NCBI RefSeq assembly: GCF_041270065.1
Contig: NZ_CP065958.1
Span: forward strand, 6,448,001 to 6,512,000
Reading direction: 5' to 3'
Source: Streptomyces fradiae
Lineage (GTDB): Bacteria > Actinomycetota > Actinomycetes > Streptomycetales > Streptomycetaceae
Length of the DNA stretch: 64,000 bases
The position numbers and the translations under genes were made by a program. Of the stretch, positions 52,572 to 61,219 are shown piece after piece. Under the pieces are notes generated by a model, which saw only the letters and a program-made list of their open reading frames with translations, searched no databases and was not told the origin of the DNA. Position 1 is the first letter of the stretch; every line of letters starts with the position of its first letter.

Positions 52572-53366
52572 TCAGATCGCCGGCCGCGGCGTCAACTGGG
52601 CCGCCAGCCACGTCGGTACGCCGCCCAGGAGACGGAAGAGGCGGCCCGCCTCGGCGCGCAGCCGGCCAGCCTCGGGCTCGGTCTCGGTGGCCGCGAGCGA
52701 CGCGAGGGCCGGGGCCGTACCGACCAGGTAGCCCAACTCCTCGCGGATCCGCAGGGATTCGGCGAAGCCGTGCCGCGCCTCCGTCAACTCGCCCTCGCGC
52801 AGGGCAAGTCCGGCGAGATGCCGCCAGGTCGAGGAGAGCAGCAGCGCGTCCTCGTGGGCGGTGGCGCCCGCGTGGGCGCGGCGCAGGGCTGCGCGGGCGG
52901 CCTGCGGGGAGTCGCCGAGGTTCTGCGCGACCAGTCCGCGCCGGTAGTCCAGGAGGGCCCGGCCCGCGGTGTCGGTGCCGACGAGCGCGGCGGCCCGGCC
53001 GAGCGCCGCGCGGGCCTCGTCGGCCCGGTCCCGTACCCCGAGCAGGGTCGACGCGTAGGCGAGATGCCCGCGTTCGCAGGCCGCCGCCCCGCGTTCCTCG
53101 TCGGTGCGGGCGACCGCCTCGGCGGCGCGCAGCGCCTCCTCGGCCTCGGCCCAGCCCTGTTCGGTGTAGAGACAGCGTTCGATCAGGAGGGCCGCCCGTT
53201 CCAGGGCGGCGGCGGGTTCCGTCGCGCGGGGGGCGAGGAGTTCGGCGGCGTCCGTCCAGCAGCCGCGGGAGCGAAGCCTCCAGATCGCGGTCTCCAGTGG
53301 GGTTCCCCGGCCGTACGCCACATTGCCCTCCCCGAGCACGCCATCGAGCTGTGAGTAGGACGGCAT
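52572..53366 (-). CDS. TPR-like helical repeat protein
   Basis: 264 residues, all-helical and Ala/Leu/Arg-rich with repeats of about 34-40 residues: AWAEAEEALRAAEAVARTDEERGAAACERGHLAYAS, ADEARAALGRAAALVGTDTAGRALLDYRRGLVAQNLG and so on. This is the pattern of tetratricopeptide scaffolds. Cytoplasmic, function unknown. The start is uncertain: ATG 53366 is used; TTG 53393 would add nine residues; neither has a good ribosome-binding site. A palindrome GTGAAA-GT-TTTCAC lies about 36 bp upstream. Confidence 0.72.
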   Translation of the reverse strand: MPSYSQLDGVLGEGNVAYGRGTPLETAIWRLRSRGCWTDAAELLAPRATEPAAALERAALLIERCLYTEQGWAEAEEALRAAEAVARTDEERGAAACERGHLAYASTLLGVRDRADEARAALGRAAALVGTDTAGRALLDYRRGLVAQNLGDSPQAARAALRRAHAGATAHEDALLLSSTWRHLAGLALREGELTEARHGFAESLRIREELGYLVGTAPALASLAATETEPEAGRLRAEAGRLFRLLGGVPTWLAAQLTPRPAI

Positions 53367-53401
53367 CTCAGCACGAACGGGGGCACGGGCCAAGGGGGTA
53401 G

Positions 53402-53415
53402 GTGAAAGTTTTCAC
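53402..53415. promoter_or_regulatory. AT-rich palindrome GTGAAAGTTTTCAC
   Basis: Perfect 6-bp arms with a two-base centre, unusually AT-rich for this genome, 36 bp upstream of the TPR protein start. Likely an operator; regulator unknown. Confidence 0.5.
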
Positions 53416-53551
53416 AAAGAGGCGGGGGCCCGGAGCGCGGCGGCAAGCGGGACGGGGCGGCTCGTCACTGCCGCCCCGTCAGGTCGCTTGATCACCCGAT
53501 GAGATGAATCCCCGCGGCGGAACCGCGGATTCACCCGATCAGCTCATTCGG

Positions 53552-55246
53552 TCAGCTCATCCGGAGCGCCAGGAAGAAGTCGAGCTTGTCCTCCAGCCGG
53601 GACAGGTCCCGGCCGGTGAGCTGCTCGATCCGGCCCACCCGGTAGCGCAGCGTGTTCACATGCAGGTGGAGGCGGGTGGCGCAGCGGGTCCAGGAGCCGT
53701 CGCAGTCGAGGAAGGCCTCCAGGGTCGGGATGAGCTCGGCCCGGTGGCGCCGGTCGTAGTCGCGCAGCGGGTCCAGGAGCCGGGCCGTGAAGGCGCGGCG
53801 GACGTCGTCCGGGACGAACGGCAGGAGGAGGACGTGCGAGGCCAGCTCGTGGTGCCCGGCGGCGCAGACCCGGCCCGGGCGGGCGGCGGCGACCCGGCGG
53901 GCGTGCCGGGCCTCCTCCAGGGCGCCGCGCAGCCCCTCGGCGGAGTGCACGGCGGCGCTGACGCCGAGGGTGAGCCGCCCGTCGTCGGCGAGGCCGGCGG
54001 AGAGCGGGGCGCGGACGGCGTCGAGCAGCGCGTCGGCGTGCAGGCCGAGGGTGACCGGCGGCAGGTCGTCCTCGCTGTCCGGCAGCGGCGCGGCGGCCAG
54101 CGGTACGAGGGCGATGGCCTCGTCGCCGCTGTGCGCGACGGCGATCCGGTCGGCGGAGTCGGCGCCGGCGGTGGCCGGGTCGACCAGGATCTCCTCCAGG
54201 AGCGCCTGGGCCACGGGGCCGCTGTCGACGGCGTTCTGCCCGGGCTCCTGGTCCCACTCGACGCGGGCGACCACGACCTGCCAGTGCGGGGCGGTGCCCA
54301 GGCCGGGCAGCAGCACGGGCGCGGCGACCCGGAGGCGGGCGGCGATCTCGGCGGGCGCGGCGCCCGTCTGGACCAGCTCCAGGACCTCCTGGGCGAGCCG
54401 GCGGCGTACCGTCCGGGCGGCGTCGCGGCGGTCGCGCTCGACGGCGATCAGCTGGGTGACGCCCTGCAGCAGGTCGAGCCGGGCGGCCGGCCAGTCGCCG
54501 GCGTCGGCCTCGACGGCGAGCAGCCAGTCGGAGAGCACCGTCTCGCGCACGTCGCGGGCGGCGGGCGCGGCGCCGCGCCCGGTGTTGCGGATCGGGAAGA
54601 GCGAGTAGGCGGTTCCGGCCACGGTGAGCCGGTGCGGGCCGCGCCGGCCGGTGCGGGTGGCGGCCAGGTGCTCACCGGCCAGGGTGGCGGCGAGCGAGGC
54701 GTCCAGGGGCTCGCCGGCGCCCGCGATGCCGCGCCCGGTGGGGGAGAGCACCCAGGCCCGGAGGTCCAGGTCGGTGCCCAGGAGGTCCAGGACGGCCTCC
54801 GGGCCGCCGCCGGCCGGTCCGGAGGTCATCAGGCGCCGGTGCCGGTCCACCACGGCGGCCAGGTCGCCGGCCCGCTCGCCGGAGACCTGTCGAACAACGT
54901 GCTCGGTGATCGTCGCGAACGCAACGGACTCGTTGACTCCGAACAGCGGAAGGCGATGGCGTGAACACGCCTGTACGAGGTCCTCCGGGATGTCGCCGAG
55001 CTCGGCCTCGCCGGCGGCGAGGCCGGCCACTCCGGCGCTCGCGAGGATCCGTACGAAGGGCTCGGCGTCGGCCGGCTCGCGGAGCCAGGCGAGACCCGTG
55101 AGGACCAGCTCGCCCCCGGAAAGGTAGCGGCTGGGGTCCTTCAGGTCGGTCGTCATCACGCCGCGGACGGTGCGGTCCAGCTCGTCCTCGCCGCCGAGCA
55201 GGCGCAGCCCGAGCGCGTCGTTCTCCAGCAGTGCGCGCAGCCGCAT
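53552..55246 (-). CDS. PucR-family transcriptional regulator of purine catabolism
   Basis: 564 residues. N-terminal PucR domain (LRALLENDALGLRLLGGEDELDRTVRGVMTTDL and LSGGELVLTGLAWLREP, about 1-115), a middle GGDEF-like region, and a C-terminal HTH_30 (FLDCDGSWTRCATRLHLHVNTLRYRVGRIEQLTG, about 510-545) in the typical position. It is divergent from the xanthine dehydrogenase genes, so it most likely controls them in response to a purine. The 302-bp gap between contains a CGTTTCC-N4-GGAAACG palindrome. Confidence 0.92.
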   Translation of the reverse strand: MRLRALLENDALGLRLLGGEDELDRTVRGVMTTDLKDPSRYLSGGELVLTGLAWLREPADAEPFVRILASAGVAGLAAGEAELGDIPEDLVQACSRHRLPLFGVNESVAFATITEHVVRQVSGERAGDLAAVVDRHRRLMTSGPAGGGPEAVLDLLGTDLDLRAWVLSPTGRGIAGAGEPLDASLAATLAGEHLAATRTGRRGPHRLTVAGTAYSLFPIRNTGRGAAPAARDVRETVLSDWLLAVEADAGDWPAARLDLLQGVTQLIAVERDRRDAARTVRRRLAQEVLELVQTGAAPAEIAARLRVAAPVLLPGLGTAPHWQVVVARVEWDQEPGQNAVDSGPVAQALLEEILVDPATAGADSADRIAVAHSGDEAIALVPLAAAPLPDSEDDLPPVTLGLHADALLDAVRAPLSAGLADDGRLTLGVSAAVHSAEGLRGALEEARHARRVAAARPGRVCAAGHHELASHVLLLPFVPDDVRRAFTARLLDPLRDYDRRHRAELIPTLEAFLDCDGSWTRCATRLHLHVNTLRYRVGRIEQLTGRDLSRLEDKLDFFLALRMS

Positions 55247-55548
55247 GGTCTCGCCGCCGTTCTCGTCGAAGGGTGTCGCGTTGTGGTCGGTGGCGTGGTG
55301 CCACCGTTTCCAGGGGGAAACGCAGTGGTTACTGTTTCCCGCCTTTCGTTCGAATCTACAAGACGAGGGTGGCAGCCAGCCAACTGCTTCATGTGTTCGG
55401 TGGCTGCACACGGGGGACCGGGCCTTGTGTACTAGGCCACACACCACGCGTTAACAGCACATGAAGAGATCGTCAGGGCCGCCGGCCGTTCCCCCCGGAC
55501 CCGTACGGACGAATCCCCGTTCACTGCAAGCACAAGAAGAGAGCCACC
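55247..55548. other. Divergent control region between the PucR gene and xanthine dehydrogenase
   Basis: A 302-bp stretch without genes. CGTTTCC-AGGG-GGAAACG (55306-55323) is a palindrome with 7-bp arms, and a further GTTTCC lies at 55335. Both promoters should be here. AAGAAGAGAG just before ATG 55549 is the ribosome-binding site for the FAD subunit. Confidence 0.6.
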
Positions 55549-56442
55549 ATGGACTTCCTTCGCCCCGCCAGCTGGGAGGAGGCGCTCGCCGCCAAGGCTG
55601 AGCACCCCACGGCCGTGCCCATCGCAGGCGGTACGGACATCATGGTCGAGATCAACTTCGACCACCGGCGTCCCGAGTACCTCCTGGACCTCAACCGGAT
55701 CGAGCTGCTGCGCGACTGGGAGGTCGGCGAGGAGAACGTCCGGCTCGGCGCCTCCGTCCCGTACAGCCAGATCATGGAGAGCCTCCGCGCGGAGCTGCCC
55801 GGTCTGGCGCTCGCCTCGCACACGGTCGCCTCCCCGCAGATCCGCAACCGCGGCGGCGTCGGCGGCAACCTGGGCACCGCCTCCCCGGCCGGTGACGCCC
55901 ACCCCGCGCTGCTCGCGGCGGGCGCCGAGGTCGAGGTCGAGTCGGTGCGCGGCACCCGCTTCATCCCGATCGACGAGTTCTACAAGGGCGTGAAGCGCAA
56001 CGCGCTGGAGCCCGACGAGCTCATCAAGACCGTCCACGTGAAGAAGGCGGACGGCCCCCAGCAGTACTCCAAGGTCGGCACCCGCAACGCGATGGTCATC
56101 GCCGTCTGCGCCTTCGGCCTCGCCCTCCACCCGGAGACCCGGACCGTGCGGACCGGCATCGGTTCCGCCGCCCCCACCCCGGTCCGCGCGACCGCGGCCG
56201 AGGAGTTCCTGAACGCGGCGCTCGAAGAGGGCGGCTTCTGGGACAACGGCAAGATCATCACCCCGTCGATCGCGAAGCAGTTCGCGGAGCTCGCCTCCGG
56301 CGCCTGCAACCCGATCGACGACGTCCGAGGCACCGCCCGGTACCGCCGCCACGCGGTGGGCATCATGGCCCGCCGCACGCTCGGCTGGACCTGGGAGCAG
56401 TACCGCGCCGGCAACGGTCGCACCCTTGAAGGAGCTGCATAA
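55549..56442 (+). CDS. Xanthine dehydrogenase FAD-binding subunit
   Basis: Medium subunit of a three-part molybdenum hydroxylase; 297 residues. FAD-contacting stretches PIAGGTDIMVEI near 24-35 and TVASPQIRNRGGVGGNLGTASPAGDAHPALLAAGA near 90-125 are intact, with a CO-dehydrogenase flavoprotein C-terminal domain. It transfers electrons from the iron-sulfur subunit to NAD or another acceptor. Two bases separate it from the next gene; all three subunits are in one operon under likely PucR control. Confidence 0.94.
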   Translation: MDFLRPASWEEALAAKAEHPTAVPIAGGTDIMVEINFDHRRPEYLLDLNRIELLRDWEVGEENVRLGASVPYSQIMESLRAELPGLALASHTVASPQIRNRGGVGGNLGTASPAGDAHPALLAAGAEVEVESVRGTRFIPIDEFYKGVKRNALEPDELIKTVHVKKADGPQQYSKVGTRNAMVIAVCAFGLALHPETRTVRTGIGSAAPTPVRATAAEEFLNAALEEGGFWDNGKIITPSIAKQFAELASGACNPIDDVRGTARYRRHAVGIMARRTLGWTWEQYRAGNGRTLEGAA

Positions 56443-56444
56443 CC

Positions 56445-57050
56445 ATGCGCGTGAATTTCACGGTCAACGGTCGTCCGCAGGAAGCCGACGACGTCTGGGA
56501 GGGCGAGTCCCTCCTCTACGTTCTGCGTGAGCGCCTGGGTCTGCCCGGCTCCAAGAACGCCTGCGAGCAGGGCGAGTGCGGCTCCTGCACGGTCCGTCTC
56601 GACGGCGTGCCGGTCTGTTCCTGCCTGGTCGCCGCCGGCCAGGTCGAGGGCCGCGAGGTCGTCACCGTCGAGGGGCTCGCCGAGTTCGCCAAGGAGCGCG
56701 AGGAGCACGGGCACGGTGGCGGCTGCGCCTCCGGCGCCTGCGGCACCTCGCTCGACGCGGCCAAGAAGTGGGAGGCGAAGCCCACGCAGGACTCGCAGAC
56801 CGGCGAGGGCGTCGAACTGTCCCCGATCCAGCAGGCGTTCATCGACGCCGGCGCGGTCCAGTGCGGCTTCTGCACCCCGGGTCTGCTGGTCGCCGCCGAC
56901 GAGATGCTGGAGCGCAACCCGTCCCCGACGGACGCGGACATCCGCGAGGCGCTCTCCGGCAACCTCTGCCGCTGCACCGGTTACGAGAAGATCCTCGACG
57001 CGGTCCGCCTGGCGGCCGCCCGCCAGGAACGTCAGGGAGAGGCGGTCTGA
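56445..57050 (+). CDS. Xanthine dehydrogenase [2Fe-2S] subunit with extended linker
   Basis: 201 residues, longer than the usual 155-170. The plant-type ferredoxin domain has CEQGECGSC near 43-51 and its fourth Cys near 63; the second cluster domain has CGFCTPG near 140 and CRC near 178. Between them (about 84-124) is an extra segment rich in Gly, His, Cys and Lys (HGHGGGCASGACG), which could bind a metal or another protein. The operon position and cluster motifs make the subunit call secure. Confidence 0.93.
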   Translation: MRVNFTVNGRPQEADDVWEGESLLYVLRERLGLPGSKNACEQGECGSCTVRLDGVPVCSCLVAAGQVEGREVVTVEGLAEFAKEREEHGHGGGCASGACGTSLDAAKKWEAKPTQDSQTGEGVELSPIQQAFIDAGAVQCGFCTPGLLVAADEMLERNPSPTDADIREALSGNLCRCTGYEKILDAVRLAAARQERQGEAV

Positions 57051-57052
57051 TC

Positions 57053-59440
57053 ATGGCTGGTACCACCACGGGCATCCCCCGCAACGTCACCCAGAACCAC
57101 ACCAAGGGCGGCGTCGGCGAGTCCACGCTCCGCCCCGACGGCACCCTCAAGGTCACCGGCGAGTTCGCCTACTCCTCGGACATGTGGCACGAGGAGATGC
57201 TCTGGGGCCAGGTCCTGCGCTCCACCGTCGCCCACGCCGAGATCGTGTCCATCGACACCTCCGAGGCCCTGGCCCTGTCCGGCGTCTACGCCGTCCTGAC
57301 GGCCGACGACCTGCCGGCCGCCAAGAACTACGGCATGGAGTTCCAGGACACCCCCGTCCTGGCCTACGGCAAGGTCCGCCACCACGGCGAGCCGGTGGCC
57401 CTCGTGGCCGCCGACCACCCGGAGACCGCGCGCCGCGCCGCCGCCAAGATCAAGGTCGAGTACCGCGAGCTGCCCGTCATCACCGACGAGGCCTCGGCGA
57501 CCGCGCCCGACGCGATCCTGGTCCACGAGAACCGCGACGACCACCACTCCGGCCACGTCCCGCACCCCAACATCGTGCACCGCCAGCCGATCATCCGCGG
57601 CAACGCGGCCGAGGCCGCCAAGCGCGCCGACGTGATCGTCAAGGGCGAGTACACCTTCGGCATGCAGGACCAGGCCTTCCTCGGCCCGGAGTCCGGCCTC
57701 GCCGTGCCCGCCGAGGACGGCGGCGTCGACCTGTACGTGGCCACCCAGTGGCTGCACTCGGACCTCAAGCAGATCGCCCCCTGCCTCGGCCTGCCCGAGG
57801 AGAAGGTCCGGATGACCATGGCCGGCGTCGGCGGCGCCTTCGGCGGCCGCGAGGACATCTCGATGCAGATCCTCGCCTCGGTGCTCGCGCTGCGCACCGA
57901 CAAGCCGGTCAAGATGGTCTACAACCGCTACGAATCCTTCTTCGGGCACGTCCACCGGCACCCGGCCAAGCTCTACTACGAGCACGGCGCCACCAAGGAC
58001 GGCAAGCTCACGCACATGAAGTGCAAGATCGTGCTCGACGGCGGCGCGTACGCGTCGTCCACGGCCTCGGTCGTCGGCAACGCCTCCTCCCTCTCGGTCG
58101 GCCCGTACGTCATCGACGACGTGGAGATCGAGGCGATCGGCCTCTACACCAACAACCCGCCCTGCGGCGCGATGCGCGGCTTCGGCGCGGTGCAGGCCTG
58201 CTTCGCGTACGAGGCGCAGATGGACAAGCTCGCGGCGAAGCTGGGCATGGACCCGGTGGAGTTCCGTCAGCTCAACGCCATGGAGCAGGGCACGATCATG
58301 CCCACCGGCCAGCCGGTGGACTCGCCGGCCCCGGTCGCCGAACTGCTTCGCCGGGTCAAGGCCCGTCCGCTGCCGCCGGAGCGCCAGTGGGAGACCGCCG
58401 GCGAGAGCGCGGACGTCCGCGCGCTGCCGGGCGGCCTGTCCAACACCACCCACGGTGAGGGCGTGGTGCGGGGCGTGGGCTACGCGGTCGGCATCAAGAA
58501 CGTCGGCTTCTCCGAGGGCTTCGACGACTACTCGACGGCGAAGATCCGCATGGAGGTCATCAACGGCGAGGCCGTCGCGACCGTCCACACCGCCGCGGCC
58601 GAGGTCGGCCAGGGCGGCGTCACGATCCACGCGCAGATCGCCCGTACCGAGCTCGGCGTGCAGCAGGTCACCATCCACCCCGCCGACACCCAGGTGGGCT
58701 CGGCCGGTTCGACCTCCGCGGGCCGCCAGACGTACATGACCGGCGGCGCCATCAAGAACTCCTGCGAGCTCGTCCGCGAGAAGGTCCTGGAGATCGGCCG
58801 GCGCAAGTTCGGCTCGTACCACCCGGCCTGGGCGAGCGCCGAACTCCTCCTGGAGGGCGGCAAGGTCGTCACCGACGGCGGCGAGGCCCTCGCCTCCCTC
58901 GTGGACGTCCTGGAGGACGAGGTCGTCGAGATCGAGGAGGAGTGGCGGCACCGCCCCACGGAGGCCTTCGACCTCGTCACCGGCCAGGGCAACGGCCATG
59001 TGCAGTACGCCTTCGCGGCGCACCGCGCGGTCGTCGAGGTCGACACCGAGCTCGGCCTCGTCAAGGTGATCGAACTGGCCTGCGCCCAGGACGTCGGCAA
59101 GGCGGTCAACCCGCTCTCCGTCGTCGGCCAGATCCAGGGCGGCACCACCCAGGGCCTCGGCGTCGCGGTGATGGAGGAGATCATCGTCGACCCGAAGACC
59201 GCGAAGGTGCGCAACCCCTCCTTCACGGACTACCTGATCCCCACGATCCTCGACACGCCGACCATCCCGGTCGACTACCTCGAGCTGGCCGACCCGAACG
59301 CGCCGTACGGCGTGCGCGGCATCGGCGAGGCCCCGACCCTGTCGTCCACCCCGGCCGTCCTCGCGGCGATCCGGAACGCGACGGGCCTGGAGCTCAACAA
59401 GACGCCGGTCCGCCCCGAGCACCTGACCGGCACCCTCTAG
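57053..59440 (+). CDS. Xanthine dehydrogenase molybdopterin-binding subunit
   Basis: 795 residues, the catalytic subunit. GVGGAFGGRED near 260, PPCGAMRGFGAVQ near 370 with substrate-binding Arg, EVGQGGVT near 520 binding the molybdopterin, and GVRGIGEAPT near 752 with the catalytic Glu are present. It oxidises hypoxanthine/xanthine toward urate; other purine substrates or aldehydes are possible in the family, but PucR and the NCS2 permease favour purines. The final Mo sulfuration probably needs the XdhC protein encoded downstream. Confidence 0.94.
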   Translation: MAGTTTGIPRNVTQNHTKGGVGESTLRPDGTLKVTGEFAYSSDMWHEEMLWGQVLRSTVAHAEIVSIDTSEALALSGVYAVLTADDLPAAKNYGMEFQDTPVLAYGKVRHHGEPVALVAADHPETARRAAAKIKVEYRELPVITDEASATAPDAILVHENRDDHHSGHVPHPNIVHRQPIIRGNAAEAAKRADVIVKGEYTFGMQDQAFLGPESGLAVPAEDGGVDLYVATQWLHSDLKQIAPCLGLPEEKVRMTMAGVGGAFGGREDISMQILASVLALRTDKPVKMVYNRYESFFGHVHRHPAKLYYEHGATKDGKLTHMKCKIVLDGGAYASSTASVVGNASSLSVGPYVIDDVEIEAIGLYTNNPPCGAMRGFGAVQACFAYEAQMDKLAAKLGMDPVEFRQLNAMEQGTIMPTGQPVDSPAPVAELLRRVKARPLPPERQWETAGESADVRALPGGLSNTTHGEGVVRGVGYAVGIKNVGFSEGFDDYSTAKIRMEVINGEAVATVHTAAAEVGQGGVTIHAQIARTELGVQQVTIHPADTQVGSAGSTSAGRQTYMTGGAIKNSCELVREKVLEIGRRKFGSYHPAWASAELLLEGGKVVTDGGEALASLVDVLEDEVVEIEEEWRHRPTEAFDLVTGQGNGHVQYAFAAHRAVVEVDTELGLVKVIELACAQDVGKAVNPLSVVGQIQGGTTQGLGVAVMEEIIVDPKTAKVRNPSFTDYLIPTILDTPTIPVDYLELADPNAPYGVRGIGEAPTLSSTPAVLAAIRNATGLELNKTPVRPEHLTGTL

Positions 59441-59447
59441 GACCTCT

Positions 59448-59504
59448 CCGGACGGTGCGTGCCTCCCAGGAACGTCACACTTCCCTCCCGCCCGCACCGT
59501 CCGG
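59448..59504 (+). terminator. Long-loop inverted repeat after the xanthine dehydrogenase operon
   Basis: CCGGACGGTGCG (59448-59459) and CGCACCGTCCGG (59493-59504) are perfect 12-bp arms with a 33-base loop, beginning seven bases after the stop codon. It may partly terminate before the permease gene. Confidence 0.65.
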
Positions 59505-59528
59505 GGACACCCCCACACCGCAGTACCC

Positions 59529-59572
59529 GCAGGAACCGCAGTACCAGCAGTGACAGCAGGAACCGCAGTACC
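59529..59572. repeat. 17-bp direct repeat upstream of the NCS2 permease
   Basis: GCAGGAACCGCAGTACC occurs at 59529-59545 and 59556-59572, 27 bp apart, with further CAGTACC-like fragments nearby. It lies about 120-160 bp upstream of the permease start. Confidence 0.7.
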
Positions 59573-59688
59573 GATTCACCCGTTCGTCTCGGGCCGTCCC
59601 CCGGGTCGTGCAGCCAACTTGATATCCCAAATCCCGCAATCCCCAACGCAGTACGCGGGTGCCCCTTTGAACCTTGGGAGTAGGCCCC

Positions 59689-61155
59689 ATGACCCAGTCG
59701 TCAGTGGAGCCCAAGACCACGGCCGAGGACGCGGGCAACGGCTCGCGCAACCCCGCCGGCAGGTCTTGGCTCGACCGGTACTTTCACATCTCGGAGAGAG
59801 GATCCACCGTCGCGACGGAGATCCGCGGCGGCGTCACCACCTTCATGGCGATGGCGTACATTCTCCTGCTCAACCCCCTGATCCTCTCCGGCAAGGATGT
59901 CGACGGCAACGTCCTCAGCCAGCCCGCGCTGATCACCGCCACCGCCCTCTGCGCGGCGGCCACCACCCTCCTGATGGGTTTCTGGGGCAAGGTCCCGCTG
60001 GCCCTCGCCGCCGGCCTCAGCGTCTCCGGCGTGATGGCCTCGCAGGTCGTCCCGGTCATGACCTGGCCGCAGGCCATGGCCATGTCGATCGCCTACGGCG
60101 CCGTGATCTGTCTCCTGGTCGTCACCGGCCTGCGTGAGATGATCATGAACGCGATCCCCCTCGCGCTCAAGCACGCCATCACCATCGGCATCGGCCTCTT
60201 CATCGCCATCATCGGCTTCGTGAAGGCCGGCTTCGTCCACGAGAACCCCGCCCCCGGCGGCGGCCCCGTCTCGCTCGGCCCGGCCGGCGAGCTGGAGGGC
60301 TGGCCGGTCCTCATCTTCGCCTTCACGCTGCTGCTGATCTTCGCGCTGCAGTCCCGCAACATCCCCGGCGCGATCCTCATCGGCATCGTCACCGGCACCG
60401 TCGTCGCGGCCGTCCTCAACGCGGTCGCCGACATCCCGGCCAAGGCCTGGTTCTCCGGCGCCCCGGAGCTGCACGGCAGCGCCGTCTCCGCCCCGGACTT
60501 CTCGCTCATCGGCAACGTGGACTTCACGGGCTGGGGCGACGTCGGCTACATCACGATCACCATGATCGTCTTCACCCTGGTGCTCGCCGGCTTCTTCGAC
60601 GCCATGGCGACCATCCTGGGTGTCGGCACCGAGGCCAAGCTCGCCGACGACAAGGGCCGCATGCCCGGTCTGTCCAAGGCCCTCTTCATCGACGGCGCCG
60701 GCGGCGTCCTCGGCGGTGCGGGCGGTGCCTCCGGCCAGACGGTCTTCGTCGAGTCCGCCACCGGCGTCGGCGAGGGCGCCCGTACCGGCCTGGCCTCCGT
60801 GGTCACCGGCGGATTCTTCGCCCTGTGCCTCTTCTTCACGCCGCTGACCGCGATCGTGCCGCAGGAGGTCGCCGCCGCGGCCCTGGTCGTCATCGGCTCG
60901 ATGATGATGCAGAACGCCAAGCACGTGGACTGGAGCGACCGCTCCGTCGCCATCCCGGTGTTCCTCACCGTGGTCCTGATGCCCTTCACGTACACCATCA
61001 CCACCGGTGTCGCGGCCGGCGTGATCTCCTACGTGGTGATCAAGTCCGCCCAGGGCAAGGCGCGGGAGGTCGGCGGCTTCATGTGGGCGCTGACCGCCGT
61101 CTTCATCGTCTACTTCGCCATCCATCCGATCGAGAGCTGGGTGGGCGTCGGCTGA
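59689..61155 (+). CDS. NCS2-family nucleobase permease
   Basis: 488 residues, about 14 membrane segments. GSTVATEIRGGVTTFMAMAYILLLNP near 35-60 is the opening of the AzgA/guanine-hypoxanthine branch of NCS2, and ATILGVGTEAKLADDKGRMPGLSKALFIDGAGGVLGGAGGASGQTVFVESATGVGEG near 310-365 contains the substrate and proton residues. It should import hypoxanthine, guanine or a related purine for the xanthine dehydrogenase. Same strand, between dehydrogenase and xdhC-like genes. Weak ribosome-binding sequence before ATG. Confidence 0.93.
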   Translation: MTQSSVEPKTTAEDAGNGSRNPAGRSWLDRYFHISERGSTVATEIRGGVTTFMAMAYILLLNPLILSGKDVDGNVLSQPALITATALCAAATTLLMGFWGKVPLALAAGLSVSGVMASQVVPVMTWPQAMAMSIAYGAVICLLVVTGLREMIMNAIPLALKHAITIGIGLFIAIIGFVKAGFVHENPAPGGGPVSLGPAGELEGWPVLIFAFTLLLIFALQSRNIPGAILIGIVTGTVVAAVLNAVADIPAKAWFSGAPELHGSAVSAPDFSLIGNVDFTGWGDVGYITITMIVFTLVLAGFFDAMATILGVGTEAKLADDKGRMPGLSKALFIDGAGGVLGGAGGASGQTVFVESATGVGEGARTGLASVVTGGFFALCLFFTPLTAIVPQEVAAAALVVIGSMMMQNAKHVDWSDRSVAIPVFLTVVLMPFTYTITTGVAAGVISYVVIKSAQGKAREVGGFMWALTAVFIVYFAIHPIESWVGVG

Positions 61156-61219
61156 CGGGCCCCGGCCCGCAGCACTGGGTGACGCCGCCCTCCACACCCC
61201 ATCCCCCTAGGAGTTCGAG

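Noticed and set aside
53535..53562. Imperfect repeat of CAGCTCATYCGG at the PucR gene end
   Set aside because: Two short imperfect copies, one inside the coding end; too weak to interpret.
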